Below are positions 26,201-31,194 of a DNA stretch of 64,000 bases, piece by piece. The notes under the pieces are model-generated. The model did no database searches. It saw only the letters and a list, made by a program, of their open reading frames with translations, and was not told the DNA's origin. The translations under genes and the position numbers were made by a program. This DNA comes from Chrysaora quinquecirrha (lineage: Eukaryota; Cnidaria; Scyphozoa; Semaeostomeae; Pelagiidae): contig JACTAT010000060.1 in the NCBI GenBank assembly GCA_014526335.1, positions 4,639,228 through 4,703,227 on the forward strand, read 5' to 3'. Numbering within the stretch: the stretch's first letter is position 1; each line of letters begins with the position of its first letter.

Positions 26201-29200
26201 ACTTTTCGTTTTGACAGTCGTGTAATTTTGTTTTTATCGCGTCATGTCGCAATTTCAAGGAAAATGTCTCACGTGTAGTCCATCTTCTCTTGTAACATAT
26301 ATATTTCATTATTTTGGTCAATATATTGAAATTTGCTATTCCTATTTATTCAGCTACAAAAGATCAGATATATAGACGAAGTAAATAGCTTCACTTTGCT
26401 GAAAGAACTTGAAATGAAAGTTAATCAGGTAAGCGAATTTACAAATGAAAAATACCCATGATACAACATCGTAACATAAATCTTTGCCTGCAGTGATCCC
26501 CCGTCTCTCATGGTAATGCGTATTGAATTCCCGGGGATGGGGTACATGAGTTATTGGTGGACGGGGATGTGCCGCCGAAATTTTCAGACCTACCCACTTA
26601 TACTGTAGACACAGAGCCTATATTGTGGGTAATTAAAAAGCGGAATTTGAGGTTAGTAAGAATTTCTGGGCCACGTTACTGTTTGAAATCGCACTGCAAA
26701 CAGCTTAAAAGCGATATTAATGTTAACACTATTCAAACTCAAAGAAAATAAAGTTTTGTATTTTCTTCAATTTCCCACCCTGTTATTTTGAGTTTTAGTT
26801 AAAATCATACGTTTGTTTAGAGAATTTTGGGGCCAAAAACCCACCCATATGGGTGCCTACACGCCTTTTTTATAAGGAACCTACATGCAGAAGGCCAAAA
26901 AATCCAACGAGCTTATACTGCTAAAGAAAAAAACGCTAAAGAATTTTGAATATTTTTATCACTGCAAGCAATCAAGAATTAGGAGGCTGGTTCCATTTAT
27001 TTTCAGTGTTTCCTTGAGAGTTTCCATGTTTCCAGCTTTGCTCATACCCAAGTGTCTCTTTATAGTACTGATTACTGATAGCACTAAATGTGCAGTAAAA
27101 ATTAAGGAACTACAATTCAATCACAATCAAACATGGTCCGAAAATAAGGAGCTTTAGGAAATAGACCTTGAGGTAGTTGTTTTACAAAACAAATAGCTTG
27201 TATTTGCTGCTTTGTCACACAGGTTGCAATTCCATTCGATGAGCAAGCAAAGATGACTGCGGAATTTTCAAATTTATCTGAAGTTTGTGATGCCCTGCGT
27301 GCTGCACAAATCACTTTAGGACTGTTGGCTGCTACTGGTGCAAAACCTGATGTCTTTTATAAGAATTATTTGGAGGAAATCTTGCGTATGCCTGTAAGCC
27401 TGTTTCTTGCTAGTGGAAAGGTATGTACAGTAACTGCTTGATACCAGGCCTCGTTTACACTATACTGGATTCAATTCATTCAATTCAATTCATTTTATTC
27501 GTAGAAATGCATGGATAACACTAAATTTACTCTAATGTCAATTCCAAATAACGTATTTTGTGCTATACCCGGAAGCCATCACTGTTTTTGATTTTTGTAT
27601 CAGATAGAACCAGTTCACAATATACTAGATAAAGAAGACAACAGAAAATTTCGATCGTTAATCTATGATCTACACATACATTGTCGTGCGCGAAGTGTCT
27701 CGTAGTTTAGCCACAGCTGAACTGCATGCGTCCCTCAGTACCTTAGGCCAGGTACCAACCTTACATGGCACAACGTTTTTTATATCAAATATTTTACGCT
27801 ACCAGCAAAGGTTAAACGCTGACGTATTTCTAATCAAGCATTGTGAATCTTAGCCTACGTGCAGTCTCAAACTCAGAAGAAGCTATGTGAATTGTTTAAA
27901 CAGCCTTGCCATCCTTTTGACCAAAATCTTATATTTTCTTATACAGATGCAAAGTGTTTGCAGATTGGCCCATATACGATCAATATGGCTCATGCTCAAT
28001 GTTGAACGAGCGTATAGACTATACCTTAACAACGAGGTAATAATTCTGTCTGTCTTTCTGTCCGCTACATCTATTTGCTACGTCTGTCTACCTGTCTGTC
28101 TGCCTGTCTGTCCATCCATCTGTCTTTACATCTGGGTGTTACTGTATTGTGTTATTTTGGTAAAGGCATGTACGATTAGATTACGGTCTCGCAGCTGAAA
28201 ACGTTAACTGACTCTAACTGCCTCTGTTCCACATCCACAGCCTTGGAATCTCCATCCCAATCCCTTAACTCATGGGTTTGCATATACACATTATTTTATA
28301 AGAAACCGACTGTAAGAAAAGATATGCCTTTTTTCCAAAAGTCAAGCAAATCAAATCTTCTATATTTACTTAAAAGTTAAAAACAAACTAAGACAATATG
28401 TCCGCTTTTACATTCAGCATTCTATTTTCTGATGTTAATTGTGTTTTGTTAACGTAAAAATAGACCCCACAAACTCATACTTTGGGGTAAAATAAATCAT
28501 AAATCATTGCTGGCATGTAGATGTCACGCCCCCTGCCTTCCCCGGGCTAAAGTGTGCTTCCCCTATGCTAAATGTGCTGTCTTTATGCCTTTTTGTTCCA
28601 TGTACTCTTTTATGTTCCCTTCTACTACCTGTTCCGTATTGGGTATCTTTCAATCCATCTGAAAGTAACCTTTCAAGAGCTTTCGTTTTTCTTCAATCGA
28701 TGACATCTCTTTACTTGTACCACTATTCTTGTGCTAGTATCCTGCCTATAACTGTAGTGCAGTACCTTGAATCCATATCTTTCTTAATTAGTATATTATT
28801 TATTTTGGTTTATTCTTTAGCTTATGACCACCTAAAACTGCAAATTTTGACATTTCCTTTGTGATCAATGATTAAAAATTTCTTCTGCCTACAGGACCCG
28901 TTTGATGTTGATGACAAATTTAGAGTCAGATTTGAGGAAGATAAGTGTCGATTGCAACTGTTACAGAATGTCGATGTTGATCATCTGATCTCTGAATTAA
29001 CTGAATACATCATCCTTGAATTGCCACTGAGAGAAGACAACGCCTTGGACTATCCGTAAGTTTCTTAATTTTTATAACTCCTTTTTTCCAGTAAATGACA
29101 TCATTGCATTTCTACTGCTAACTGGGGTTTGACTTATTTTGAGGTCTCATCCTCTCAGCGATCATTTTGGAATATCAACGCCAGGCTGAACTCTGCACTG

Positions 29201-30125
29201 GCACTGAGAGATGTCGTTATCAGAGAGCCTTTTTTACGTCCTCAGTGGTTCTTTGACGTCCCAAGTAATTTTGAGACAGACCCACCATTTTACGTGATCA
29301 TCCGAATCACAGAGAGCAAGGTTTTTACCCCTTGCAGTTTGTGCTTCCTCCTAGCCTGGATTTGATCCGCAGGCTTTACATAGAAATTGTGCGAGTGCTC
29401 ACTACCATACAGAGTTACCCTCGTAAGTACTCACGTCATCGCTATAATATCGACTATACGATCTGAGAAATTTGTATGTCTAACGGCAAAGAATTTGGGT
29501 TTGTTATTGAACTTTGGAGCTATTGAACCCGACCCTGATAGAATAATTGCCTGTGCTCATCATAGGAGCACGTTGGACAGATGGGCGCAATCGCTAGAAA
29601 GCGAAAACTGTAGCCAAATCGGTCGGGTTATCTGAACTATCCAGCTTGATCGAGCCGGCATACAGAAATTGATCGAGGTTGACCCAGAAAGATCCAGTTA
29701 TTTACAGCCAAATTACAGTCCCACTGTGACAAAGAGACCTAAAATATACAAAGACTGAATGTTGGGCTGTGAATTAGGATAAGGCGTAAGACCAACCGCA
29801 CACTCCAACATTAACTTGGATTTGAAATAAACTAAATGTAAAACCCTTGTCCAAAGTCCAGAACAGATGGAATAGCGAAGTTTTGTTTTGGACCTAGCCA
29901 GGGAGATTAAGTCATCAATGCAAGTCCTCTTCCTAACTTAGCCATAAGGTAAATAGTTTCTACGTTGATTTTAGCTTGACAAGCTGCCTGGAAGATTACT
30001 CAGACAGAAAATCATCAACCGATGTTAAAGGAATCGAGTTCATCCATGAAGATATTTGTTTAAAACATATTTATGAATTTTGGCTCCTCGTAGCTAAAGC
30101 TTACAGCAAGCATAAGAAAATTTAG
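1..30125 (+). CDS. RNF213: RNF213-like giant E3 ubiquitin ligase, C-terminal part (31 exons, 5' partial)
   Basis: Gene-level span; exons are listed separately. RNF213 is a very large cytosolic protein with a dynein-like AAA+ core, a RING and an RZ-type zinc finger. It ubiquitylates protein and non-protein targets and acts in innate immunity and lipid metabolism (family knowledge). The joined exons give about 1,730 codons, all in frame across phase-matched GT-AG introns. They follow the family's order: segment before the RING, C3HC4 RING, helical E3 region, CPNGH half of the RZ finger, C-terminal domain and stop. The AAA+ ATPase core would lie left of the window. Two conserved family segments were not found (12,366-14,443 and 15,918-17,986). 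Almost all exon junctions keep frame, which argues for a working or recently damaged gene rather than an old pseudogene. Corals and other invertebrates often have several RNF213-like paralogues, so orthology is not proven. Confidence 0.9.
318..391. mobile_element. Truncated MITE A end, abutting exon 2
   Basis: It starts after TTA (315-317) with the family A end, GGCCATGACCAAACC then CAAACATTGTTGG. It is only partial and runs up to the polypyrimidine tract of the next exon. The rest of the 66-391 intron is unremarkable. Confidence 0.5.
392..525 (+). CDS. RNF213: RNF213-like exon 2
   Basis: The acceptor is CTTTGAAG and the donor ATTAG|GTATGT (phase 2). The peptide runs VTTFSRLLSPHDQ to FQTEQQFSEEIR. 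The F-x-T-E-x-x-F pattern just before the next exon resembles the family segment upstream of the RING. The split Arg codon joins to the exon at 1,973. Confidence 0.8.
638..886. mobile_element. MITE B copy 1 (TA target site)
   Basis: The element begins CACTTTTTTTCAATAAGC and ends with the near-inverse, TTGCTTATT...GAGTG, and is flanked by TA on both sides. Its inner part is nearly the same as the copy at 20,819-21,059. TA duplication and short TIRs fit a non-autonomous Tc1/mariner-type element (inference). Confidence 0.7.
889..1060 (+). mobile_element. SINE-like element, copy 1 (diverged)
   Basis: It shares an ordered series of short blocks with the copies at 19,066-19,290, 62,006-62,200 and 62,905-63,070: GCTGAAGA, AACATA, GAGGACAGCCTTGGGCT, GACTTGGAGA, TCATTGAGC and TATAGCTAAG. 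It follows MITE B copy 1 directly. Confidence 0.5.
1247..1391. repeat. TTTA microsatellite (interrupted)
   Basis: Perfect TTTA units fill the first part; degenerate T-rich units follow to about 1,391. An open frame through it is low-complexity and not a gene. Confidence 0.9.
1672..1940. mobile_element. MITE A copy, TAA target duplication
   Basis: TAA flanks both ends (1,669-1,671 and 1,941-1,943). The left end reads GACCCTGGCGAAATG, then TAACATTGTTGG; the right end reads TTTGACTAGGGCC. Internal ATGTTTGAC/GTCAAA blocks are mutually inverted. The 3-bp TAA/TTA target fits PIF/Harbinger (established for that superfamily). Confidence 0.7.
1973..2661 (+). CDS. RNF213: RNF213-like exon 3, with a long acidic insert
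   Basis: This is the largest exon of the window. The acceptor is TCTCTCAG and the donor GAAG|GTATCA (phase 1). It starts QYMNVDETQNAMLIVQCDRG and continues through LHIIFIVNLMRVAGG and FHGVNWLSAHIDELR, a recognisable RNF213 segment. After MSQLFRSTT there is an Asp/Glu/Lys-rich stretch of about 65 residues (about 2,300-2,515) that the vertebrate protein lacks as I remember it. The family sequence then resumes at LLRRCVQESVAEAV. The open frame runs on past the donor into a MITE, but that extension is intronic. Confidence 0.9.
2686..3014. mobile_element. MITE A copy next to exon 3
   Basis: The left end GACCCTGGCCAAATTATC follows TTA (2,683-2,685); the right end is GGCCAGAGTC, followed by TTG. 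It lies 24 bases after the exon 3 donor, so the open frame of exon 3 runs into it. Confidence 0.65.
3367..3825 (+). CDS. RNF213: RNF213-like exon 4
   Basis: The acceptor is TCGTTTTAG and the donor AGATG|GTAAGT (phase 1). The peptide includes EKSFARIFADTLLNLVHKV, NIQECGTFRRALSYRIE and IIAMIDTNWNLDLI, matching the family segment with its conserved AGTFR-like motif and the IDRDGNL-like helix. It has no upstream ATG, as expected for an internal exon. Confidence 0.9.
3826..4851. other. Intron 4, no recognised feature
   Basis: Two open frames of about 100 and 57 codons are present but show no family motif and are not needed for a phase-matched gene. About 4,100-4,500 is mixed sequence with no clear repeat. 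Confidence 0.5.
4852..5000 (+). CDS. RNF213: RNF213-like exon 5
   Basis: The acceptor is TCATTTTATAG and the donor CACGAG|GTAAAT (phase 0). The peptide reads DSQSAEDVIRLTLKQTYSG then LKAYLRDLIFMEFDV. The helix resembles the LLQRYFGDFLLLT-like family helix. Confidence 0.85.
5632..6065. repeat. Foldback-like repeat rich in GTGTAAAC / GTTTACAC
   Basis: Starting near CCATTTACACTGG and ending near GGTCCGTGTAGACG, the stretch is full of GGATCCG, GTTCCCG and GTGTAAAC motifs and their inverses. It resembles a GC-rich MITE. The exact ends and target duplication are not clear. Confidence 0.4.
6632..6832 (+). CDS. RNF213: RNF213-like exon 6
   Basis: 201 bp, 67 codons, phase 0 on both sides. The acceptor is GTGTCTTCAG and the donor GATGTT|GTAAGT. 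It reads IIAHSILHRARQRNLG, then TATDIVEYHLVICDPLF, then MLDVMAKIRNMIVDAG. There is no start codon near its 5' end, so only splice logic reveals it. Confidence 0.8.
6833..7925. other. Intron 6, no recognised feature
   Basis: I see no repeat, RNA gene or coding motif. The short open frame at 7,612-7,794 has no family features. Confidence 0.5.
7926..8125 (+). CDS. RNF213: RNF213-like exon 7
   Basis: The acceptor is TTGTCCTAG and the donor ATCAG|GTGCTG (phase 2). The peptide is VMDAIALRQCLYDLIPEYD and onward to NLEIFADIR, an all-helical segment upstream of the RING. Confidence 0.82.
8266..8374 (+). CDS. RNF213: RNF213-like exon 8
   Basis: The acceptor is GGTTTTTTAG and the donor TACGGG|GTAATG (phase 0). 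The split Arg joins to RLLWTRLQIMRMFVEHVC. The LW-x-R...FVEHV pattern is a good family match. Confidence 0.85.
8599..8952. mobile_element. MITE B copy 2
   Basis: Flanked by TA (8,597-8,598 and 8,953-8,954). The left end is CACTTTTTTTAATAAG; the right end is TTGCTTATTAAAAAAG then AAAAGTG. The ends match the family, but the centre differs from copies 1 and 3. Confidence 0.65.
9235..9335 (+). CDS. RNF213: RNF213-like exon 9, just before the RING
   Basis: The acceptor is TTTTTCTACAG and the donor GAAAC|GTAAGA (phase 2). It reads TIEDIDDEMSSAKSWRKLED and ends SGSGET. It links directly to the RING exon. Confidence 0.85.
9617..9799 (+). CDS. RNF213: RNF213-like exon 10: C3HC4 RING finger
   Basis: This exon encodes the E2-binding RING of the ligase. 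Zinc ligands read C-F-V-C at 9,633-9,644, then P-C-M-H-V-A-C-Y-A-C from 9,675, then C-P-V-C at 9,738-9,749. That is a complete C3HC4 cross-brace, followed by the family's typical IPEEFKI tail. All eight zinc ligands are present. The acceptor is TTTAAATAG and the donor AAAAG|GTTAGC (phase 2). The gene call rests most firmly on this exon together with its neighbours. Confidence 0.95.
9800..10432. other. Intron after the RING exon, no recognised feature
   Basis: No repeat or coding motif was recognised apart from short T-rich tracts. Confidence 0.5.
10433..10678 (+). CDS. RNF213: RNF213-like exon 11, after the RING
   Basis: The acceptor is TTTCCATTGCAG and the donor ATTAA|GTAAGT (phase 2). The peptide has CISFFMEVVSTFCFSS, KALSPFQNYGVDPTPTVRSF and LIQQLLK. 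The F-F-x-x-x-V-S-T-x-C-F and SPF...D-x-T-P-x-x-R-S motifs are characteristic of RNF213 directly after its RING. Confidence 0.93.
10940..11057 (+). CDS. RNF213: RNF213-like exon 12
   Basis: The acceptor is TTATTCAAAG. The peptide is NASQVKEYLQKYLDD...LCLLLVHCME. The donor GAG|GTTGGT is weak. It is chosen because it gives phase 0 and produces HCMEDIEM with the next exon, matching a family NCLED-like motif. Reading on would reach a stop at 11,101. Confidence 0.82.
11412..11819 (+). CDS. RNF213: RNF213-like exon 13
   Basis: 408 bp, phase 0 on both sides. The acceptor is TTCCATTCCAG and the donor GATGAG|GTAGGC. It covers DIEMAAISSKGFDANILI, SLLKDVCMHSSSDNPKNYFL and ends in the RQLLRSYGSNAMRDI and FEWLWPED motifs typical of the family. 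Confidence 0.9.
11836..12060 (+). mobile_element. 3' end of a non-LTR retrotransposon (LINE), degenerate
   Basis: After a TGG AAT TCC start with a one-base frame slip, the sequence reads PAEIKSARNQKQFKSLIK then TWFLN. This fits the WNSLP..I......F...L end of many LINE reverse transcriptases. It ends in a short CAATT repeat tail (to about 12,060). It is a 5'-truncated dead copy in an intron. Confidence 0.5.
12246..12365 (+). CDS. RNF213: RNF213-like exon 14
   Basis: 40 codons, phase 0 on both sides. The acceptor is CTTTTTTTTCCAG and the donor TCCGAG|GTATCT. LDWYIVHGTSYKDLREKIAE matches the family's YLVYGDEYKALRD-like motif. The conserved continuation is not found downstream. Confidence 0.88.
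12700..12781. repeat. ATC/TCA trinucleotide microsatellite
   Basis: A nearly perfect run of ATC units with two CACCATC interruptions. Confidence 0.95.
13836..13893. mobile_element. MITE A 3' end fragment
   Basis: Blocks TTCAAATGTTTGACAAGC and AATGTTTGATC, then CTTGGCCAGGACC, followed by TTG. This is the same right end as the copy at 2,686-3,014. The left end is missing or unrecognised. Confidence 0.5.
14143..14336. repeat. Foldback element inside the gap intron
   Basis: Outer arms AAAAGATGGCGGC and CCGCCATCTTTTG are inverse. Inner arms GGAATAATTTCCTTAGT and ACTAAGGAAACTATTCC are also inverse. The whole segment could form a long hairpin, as MITEs do. Confidence 0.6.
14444..14469 (+). CDS. 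RNF213: Possible RNF213-like micro-exon 15
   Basis: The acceptor ACTTTTCAG and donor TTTATG|GTAAGA (phase 0) frame KEMRLIFM, which resembles the family helix before the next exon. Its acceptor phase (1) does not match the donor at 12,365 (phase 0). It is real only if another exon lies between. Without it, the exon at 12,365 joins 14,536 in frame. Confidence 0.35.
14536..14583 (+). CDS. RNF213: RNF213-like exon 16
   Basis: A 48-bp exon, phase 0 on both sides. The acceptor is TCTTTTCAG and the donor ACACG|GTATGA. FCKSLFELMKRNIPNT joins DSYLPTMPDN of the next exon. The family has a matching LLEPLK...FLPTMPED run. Confidence 0.8.
14584..15129. other. Intron, no recognised feature
   Basis: A/T-rich with no recognised repeat. 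AGTGTATGTGCAAGCTC near 14,873 is almost the same as a stretch near 10,300, and nothing more can be said. Confidence 0.4.
15130..15214 (+). CDS. RNF213: RNF213-like exon 17
   Basis: The acceptor is TTTTTCTGCAG and the donor TATG|GTGAGT (phase 1). SYLPTMPDNPLAIVMEAF and QWTTY form the lead-in to the RZ finger; the LPTMP motif is strongly conserved. Confidence 0.92.
15402..15812. mobile_element. MITE C copy 1, TAA target duplication
   Basis: Flanked by TAA on both sides. The left end is GGGCCTGTTTATATGAG; the right end is CTCGTATACACAGGCCC. The interior has repeated GGGCTGA and TCAGCCC blocks in both orientations. It shares ends and target type with 30,351-30,750; the TAA/TTA target fits PIF/Harbinger. 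Confidence 0.7.
15883..15917 (+). CDS. RNF213: RNF213-like exon 18: first half of the RZ-type zinc finger
   Basis: A 35-bp exon with acceptor TTAATTCTAG and donor ACGGAG|GTAAGG (phase 0). It reads ECPNGHAYVVTE. C-P-N-G-H (15,885-15,899) carries the first Cys and the His of the RZ finger, the module linked to lipopolysaccharide ubiquitylation in vertebrate RNF213. The expected C-G-x-P-M and C-x-x-C half is not in the following 2 kb. Confidence 0.9.
15918..17986 (+). other. Intron where the second half of the RZ finger is expected but not seen
   Basis: The family continues with CG-x-P-M, C-x-x-C and I-G-G, then a hydrophobic helix, before the IIHP-like motif of the next exon. I scanned for codons of CG-x-P and for C-x-x-C followed by IGG and found none. 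The interval holds a pogo-like element (16,547-17,320). The flanking exons are both phase 0, so the gap reads through in frame. Confidence 0.55.
16547..17320. mobile_element. Pogo/Tigger-like non-autonomous element
   Basis: The two ends are a perfect 24-bp inverted repeat beginning CAGTTGACATCCGCTATC. The terminal CAGT and the TA at the right flank resemble pogo-type elements, but the left flank is CA rather than TA. CTATCTCGAAC is repeated several times near the left end. No transposase-like frame was seen. Confidence 0.7.
17987..18170 (+). CDS. RNF213: RNF213-like exon 19
   Basis: The acceptor is TTGCATTTAG and the donor AACTG|GTAGGC (phase 1). The peptide has DVAKIIHPAVNAADAKEFF, HLVKDINVLAKSIG and LLMHMVLAEILR. 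It matches the family region with IIKPPV- and HLVLR-like motifs. Confidence 0.92.
18340..18388. repeat. Strong hairpin in intron
   Basis: CATCAAGCAAAATAACCC and GGGTTTTTTGCTTGATG are near-perfect inverse arms around CACACTAGTGT. The surroundings (18,290-18,480) repeat AGTACTACCACA and CCACCACA motifs. Confidence 0.6.
18754..18842 (+). CDS. RNF213: RNF213-like exon 20
   Basis: The acceptor is TTTCCCCTCCAG and the donor CTTGCG|GTATGT (phase 0). GDDFRTLSSKECRKEWEQKF matches a family LSTKEMRNNWEKE-like motif. Confidence 0.9.
18905..19065 (-). mobile_element. SINE-like element, partial, reverse orientation
   Basis: Read in reverse it has ATGATGCTACAGAAGGC, AAAAAGTCAAACCGG, GACTTGGAGAGTTAATC and GGAAACGTCGTTAGC, the same series of blocks as the full copy that follows. 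The two copies are adjacent and in the same orientation. Confidence 0.5.
19066..19290 (-). mobile_element. SINE-like element, full copy, reverse orientation
   Basis: In reverse it reads GAAGAAGGCCCAACATGGCG, GTCAAACGAC, GACTTGGAGA, CGGCGATTTCATTGAGCTC, GGAAACGTTGTTGACTC and then a GGTTCGAACC-type box B. The GGTTCGAA box and the repeated unit suggest a tRNA-related SINE. Confidence 0.55.
19402..19459 (+). CDS. RNF213: RNF213-like exon 21
   Basis: A 58-bp exon. The acceptor is ATCTCTCACAG and the donor CTCG|GTAAGA (phase 1). The peptide is DLSTKLVKVQEAIVNDKRL, ending in the DKR motif of the family. Confidence 0.85.
19924..20290. repeat. Dispersed intronic repeat G, copy 1
   Basis: It shares a 300-bp series of blocks in the same order and orientation with 26,871-27,190: ATAAGGAACCT, TTTTTATCACT, CAATCAAGAATTA-type, GTTCCATT, GTTTCCTTGA, GTGTCTCT, GCACTA.ATGTGCAG and GACCTTGA. 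It has no coding potential. Confidence 0.6.
20343..20545 (+). CDS. RNF213: RNF213-like exon 22
   Basis: The acceptor is CATTCTTTTAG and the donor GATAAG|GTCTGT (phase 0). It contains NPIMRNLYEV, FEYNRFWFYRTPISVDRL and KAICKMLQEFLDK. The basic/aromatic W-x-x-R motif and the leucine helix follow family order. Confidence 0.88.
20819..21059. mobile_element. MITE B copy 3
   Basis: Flanked by TA. It begins CACTTTTTATATAAGCAACT and ends AGTTGCTTATTAAGAAAAAA then GTG. The interior matches copy 1 along its length (GTTGCTTAACGTATCTGG, TGGTACCCCCTA, AGAAAGCCAT). Confidence 0.75.
21060..21930. other. Intron interior with diverged MITE A blocks and GGTATCCATTCG repeats
   Basis: 21,100-21,282 has degraded family A words (CAAACATG, CAAAACATG, GAATGTTTTTA). 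21,280-21,700 repeats GGTATC..TTCGTGTAT and CCATTCG words. An open frame at 21,439-21,930 shows no domain I recognise, and I do not call it a gene. Confidence 0.35.
21996..22131 (+). CDS. RNF213: RNF213-like exon 23
   Basis: The acceptor is TTGGCTTGCAG and the donor CAATG|GTAAGA (phase 1). EKTLRLVNKLPDMLKLQSIM matches the LRLVKFLPEILALQ-like family helix. Confidence 0.92.
22528..22611 (+). CDS. RNF213: RNF213-like exon 24
   Basis: The acceptor is TTCGTTTTAG and the donor TGACC|GTTAGT (phase 1). It reads GEKREDVVKLVKSYFASW. A stop (TAG) overlaps the donor if the intron is not removed, and phase 1 joins to complete an Arg codon with the next exon. Confidence 0.85.
22887..23215. repeat. TTGA microsatellite, about 330 bp
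   Basis: A run of TTGATTGATTGA with regular TTAGTTGA and TTGGTTGA variants. It lies directly before a MITE A copy. Confidence 0.95.
23238..23453. mobile_element. MITE A copy, 3' end lost
   Basis: The left end GGGTCTTGCCAAGCGATC follows TTA (23,235-23,237), then CAAACATTGTTGATCC. Internal CAAAAACATTGCTTGACAAG and its inverse are present. The right end stops at GGCCAAACGAC without the terminal GGGCC. Confidence 0.6.
24090..24267 (+). CDS. RNF213: RNF213-like exon 25
   Basis: The acceptor is TTAACTTGTAG and the donor ACTGA|GTAAGT (phase 2). It covers KYADNEHFKHRLTM, SYILPSTTGPGYTALTAVEL and LARSHNDLIESARR. The L-P...G-P-G...T-A-L motif and the HN helix are typical of the RNF213 C-terminal domain. 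Confidence 0.92.
24424..24672. repeat. Minisatellite, about 41-bp unit, six copies
   Basis: The unit has CTTGAAGAAGGGCCTAAG, then AAACTGCCTAGCCTACT. The first two units are diverged and the later ones nearly identical. It lies in a 492-bp intron between two conserved exons. Confidence 0.9.
24760..24964 (+). CDS. RNF213: RNF213-like exon 26
   Basis: The acceptor is TCCTCTGCAG and the donor ATCAAG|GTATTT (phase 0). It contains LLQDVTMTHLIAYDYDKDLL, HCDYSLELGKGTNVDYNF and ERQLVDTFIRGKP. This is a very recognisable family stretch ending in the FxxGKP motif. Confidence 0.95.
25057..25492. mobile_element. MITE A, best full-length copy (436 bp), TAA duplication
   Basis: Flanked by TAA (25,054-25,056 and 25,493-25,495). 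The left end is GGCCCTGGCCAAACGATC, then AAACATTGTTGG. The right end is CCAACAATGTTTAATCG and then TGCCAGGGCC, its near-inverse. Inner arms are also inverse (TTTGACCGTTTGGCCACG and CGTGGGCAAACGGTCAAA), so the whole element folds back. Confidence 0.8.
25496..25790. mobile_element. Further MITE A fragments, next to the full copy
   Basis: CGATCGAACATTGATGG, CAAACATTTGAGATTTGG, TTTGGCCACGTCTAAAAACG, then after a gap TTTTTGTTTGACAGG near 25,745. It may be a second insertion broken by other sequence. Confidence 0.45.
26354..26428 (+). CDS. RNF213: RNF213-like exon 27
   Basis: 25 codons, phase 0 on both sides. The acceptor is TATTTATTCAG and the donor AATCAG|GTAAGC. The peptide is LQKIRYIDEVNSFTLLKELE. 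Confidence 0.8.
26871..27190. repeat. Dispersed intronic repeat G, copy 2
   Basis: The matching partner of 19,924-20,290, same orientation, in the intron before exon 28. The two copies differ by many small changes, so the duplication is old. Confidence 0.6.
27223..27420 (+). CDS. RNF213: RNF213-like exon 28
   Basis: 66 codons, phase 0 on both sides. The acceptor is TTGTCACACAG and the donor GGAAAG|GTATGT. LSEVCDALRAAQITLGLLAA and TGAKPDVFYKNYLEEILRM match the family's EVTLGFL- and YTQDIL-like motifs. Confidence 0.92.
27421..27946. other. Intron with short LINE-tail-like and foldback-like words
   Basis: 27,468-27,500 is a CAATT/ATTCA-rich tract like the LINE tail near 12,050, and 27,690-27,750 has TCTCGTAGTTTAGCCACA-type words also seen near 31,500. 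No full element could be bounded. Confidence 0.35.
27947..28036 (+). CDS. RNF213: RNF213-like exon 29
   Basis: 30 codons, phase 0 on both sides. The acceptor is TTCTTATACAG and the donor AACGAG|GTAATA. It reads MQSVCRLAHIRSIWLMLNVE. The C-x-L-x-H-x-x-x-x-W helix is typical of the family. Confidence 0.9.
28045..28132. repeat. Degenerate CTGT/CTGC microsatellite
   Basis: A run of CTGTCTGTC with CTGC and CCAT variants in the intron after exon 29. Confidence 0.75.
28895..29055 (+). CDS. RNF213: RNF213-like exon 30
   Basis: The acceptor is CTGCCTACAG and the donor TATCC|GTAAGT (phase 2). DPFDVDDKFRVRFEED and LTEYIILELPLRED correspond to the family's DPF...Y and LHEMIILKL-like run. Confidence 0.9.
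29056..29974. other. Last intron of the RNF213-like gene
   Basis: Two open frames (29,129-29,365 and 29,387-29,635) are present, but neither continues the conserved C-terminus in the right phase; that is found at 29,975. No known repeat was recognised. Confidence 0.45.
29975..30125 (+). CDS. RNF213: RNF213-like exon 31: C-terminus and stop
   Basis: The acceptor is GATTTTAG and the split codon gives Pro. The peptide includes TSCLEDYSDRKSS, FIHEDICLKHIYEFWLLVAK and ends SKHKKI before TAG (30,123-30,125). It resembles the family's final FPEEI...VW helix and short basic tail. A possible ATTAAA polyadenylation signal lies at 30,196-30,201. Confidence 0.88.
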
Positions 30126-30350
30126 AATACTTTTTGCTATTAATAATTGTCAACAATATGTTATAAATAATTAATTGCAGTACATGAATAATCAAATTAA
30201 AATTCAGTATATAACTATTATTTCATGAATTTTTAGGTCATAGGCAAGAATATAATATTTTTATGCTAGCTATGTTTTGATCGGGTGACTGTAGATATCG
30301 GTTTTAATTTTTTGAAAATATCGAGTTGTTCTTTGAAGGCTGCTTTCTTA

Positions 30351-30750
30351 GGGCCTGTACATATGAGGCGAGATGTCCCGGCTCACCCGGGTACTTTTCA
30401 CTGCCGAGGCGTTTTTTGTTCTGTCCGTATGAGACCGGATAACATGCGGGATAAGTTCGGCGCCACATTTAGTCTTATTGAGAAAAAGACGAAAGCATGC
30501 GCAGTAACAACCGTTTTATCCCGTCTTGCCGGGATGATTTGTTCATATGACAATTTTTCGTTCCGGCCATCCCGGTTGTTTCAAGATCCCGGTTGTTTCA
30601 AGCGAGACCTCGGCTAACCTGGGATCTCCCGTTTGCCATATGAACACGAAATCGAAAGACAAAGGTTTTCGAATAGAAGCCGTGATCTCGCTTAGTAATG
30701 CTATCCGCGGCTAAGCGGGATACAGTAACCCGCCTCATATGAACAGGCCG
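30351..30750. mobile_element. MITE C copy 2, TTA target duplication
   Basis: Flanked by TTA on both sides. The left end is GGGCCTGTACATATGAGG; the right end is CCTCATATGAACAGGCCG. It lies 225 bp downstream of the stop codon, so a longer 3' UTR would include it. Confidence 0.75.
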
Positions 30751-31194
30751 TTAGGCCACCACACTTTTCTCCTTAAAATCCCATTGATCGAACCTAATTG
30801 AACAACCTTTACAACTATTTTAGTAACGGAATTGAATTGAATGGCCTTATTGCCAAGAGTAATATATCTCTAGTTATAAGATTGACAGATCAGTCCGTAA
30901 GATTGGTAAAGCCAATCACGAGCCAAGGTAGAACTAGGTTTACCAAGCGAAAACAAAGACATAGGCAATAATTCTGCATTTACATTGCGACTACATTATT
31001 TGTGGTCGTAGGACGAGGTATATTACAAATCTGAAGTAAAGCCCGAGGATACCAAAATCCCTATGGTTTTAGTTTAAGTCTTTATTCGCCAACATTTTGG
31101 CTTGTCTTAGGTTTGCAGTAAAATTATTCAGCTCGCCAATTATCGGCAAATATTTGTATATTTCAGATACATCAAACCAGGCACAAGAATATAG

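Noticed and set aside
29129..29365. Candidate last exon of the RNF213-like gene with an ALALRD motif
   Set aside because: It needs a poor acceptor and does not give the family's C-terminal helix; the exon at 29,975 fits in phase and in sequence.
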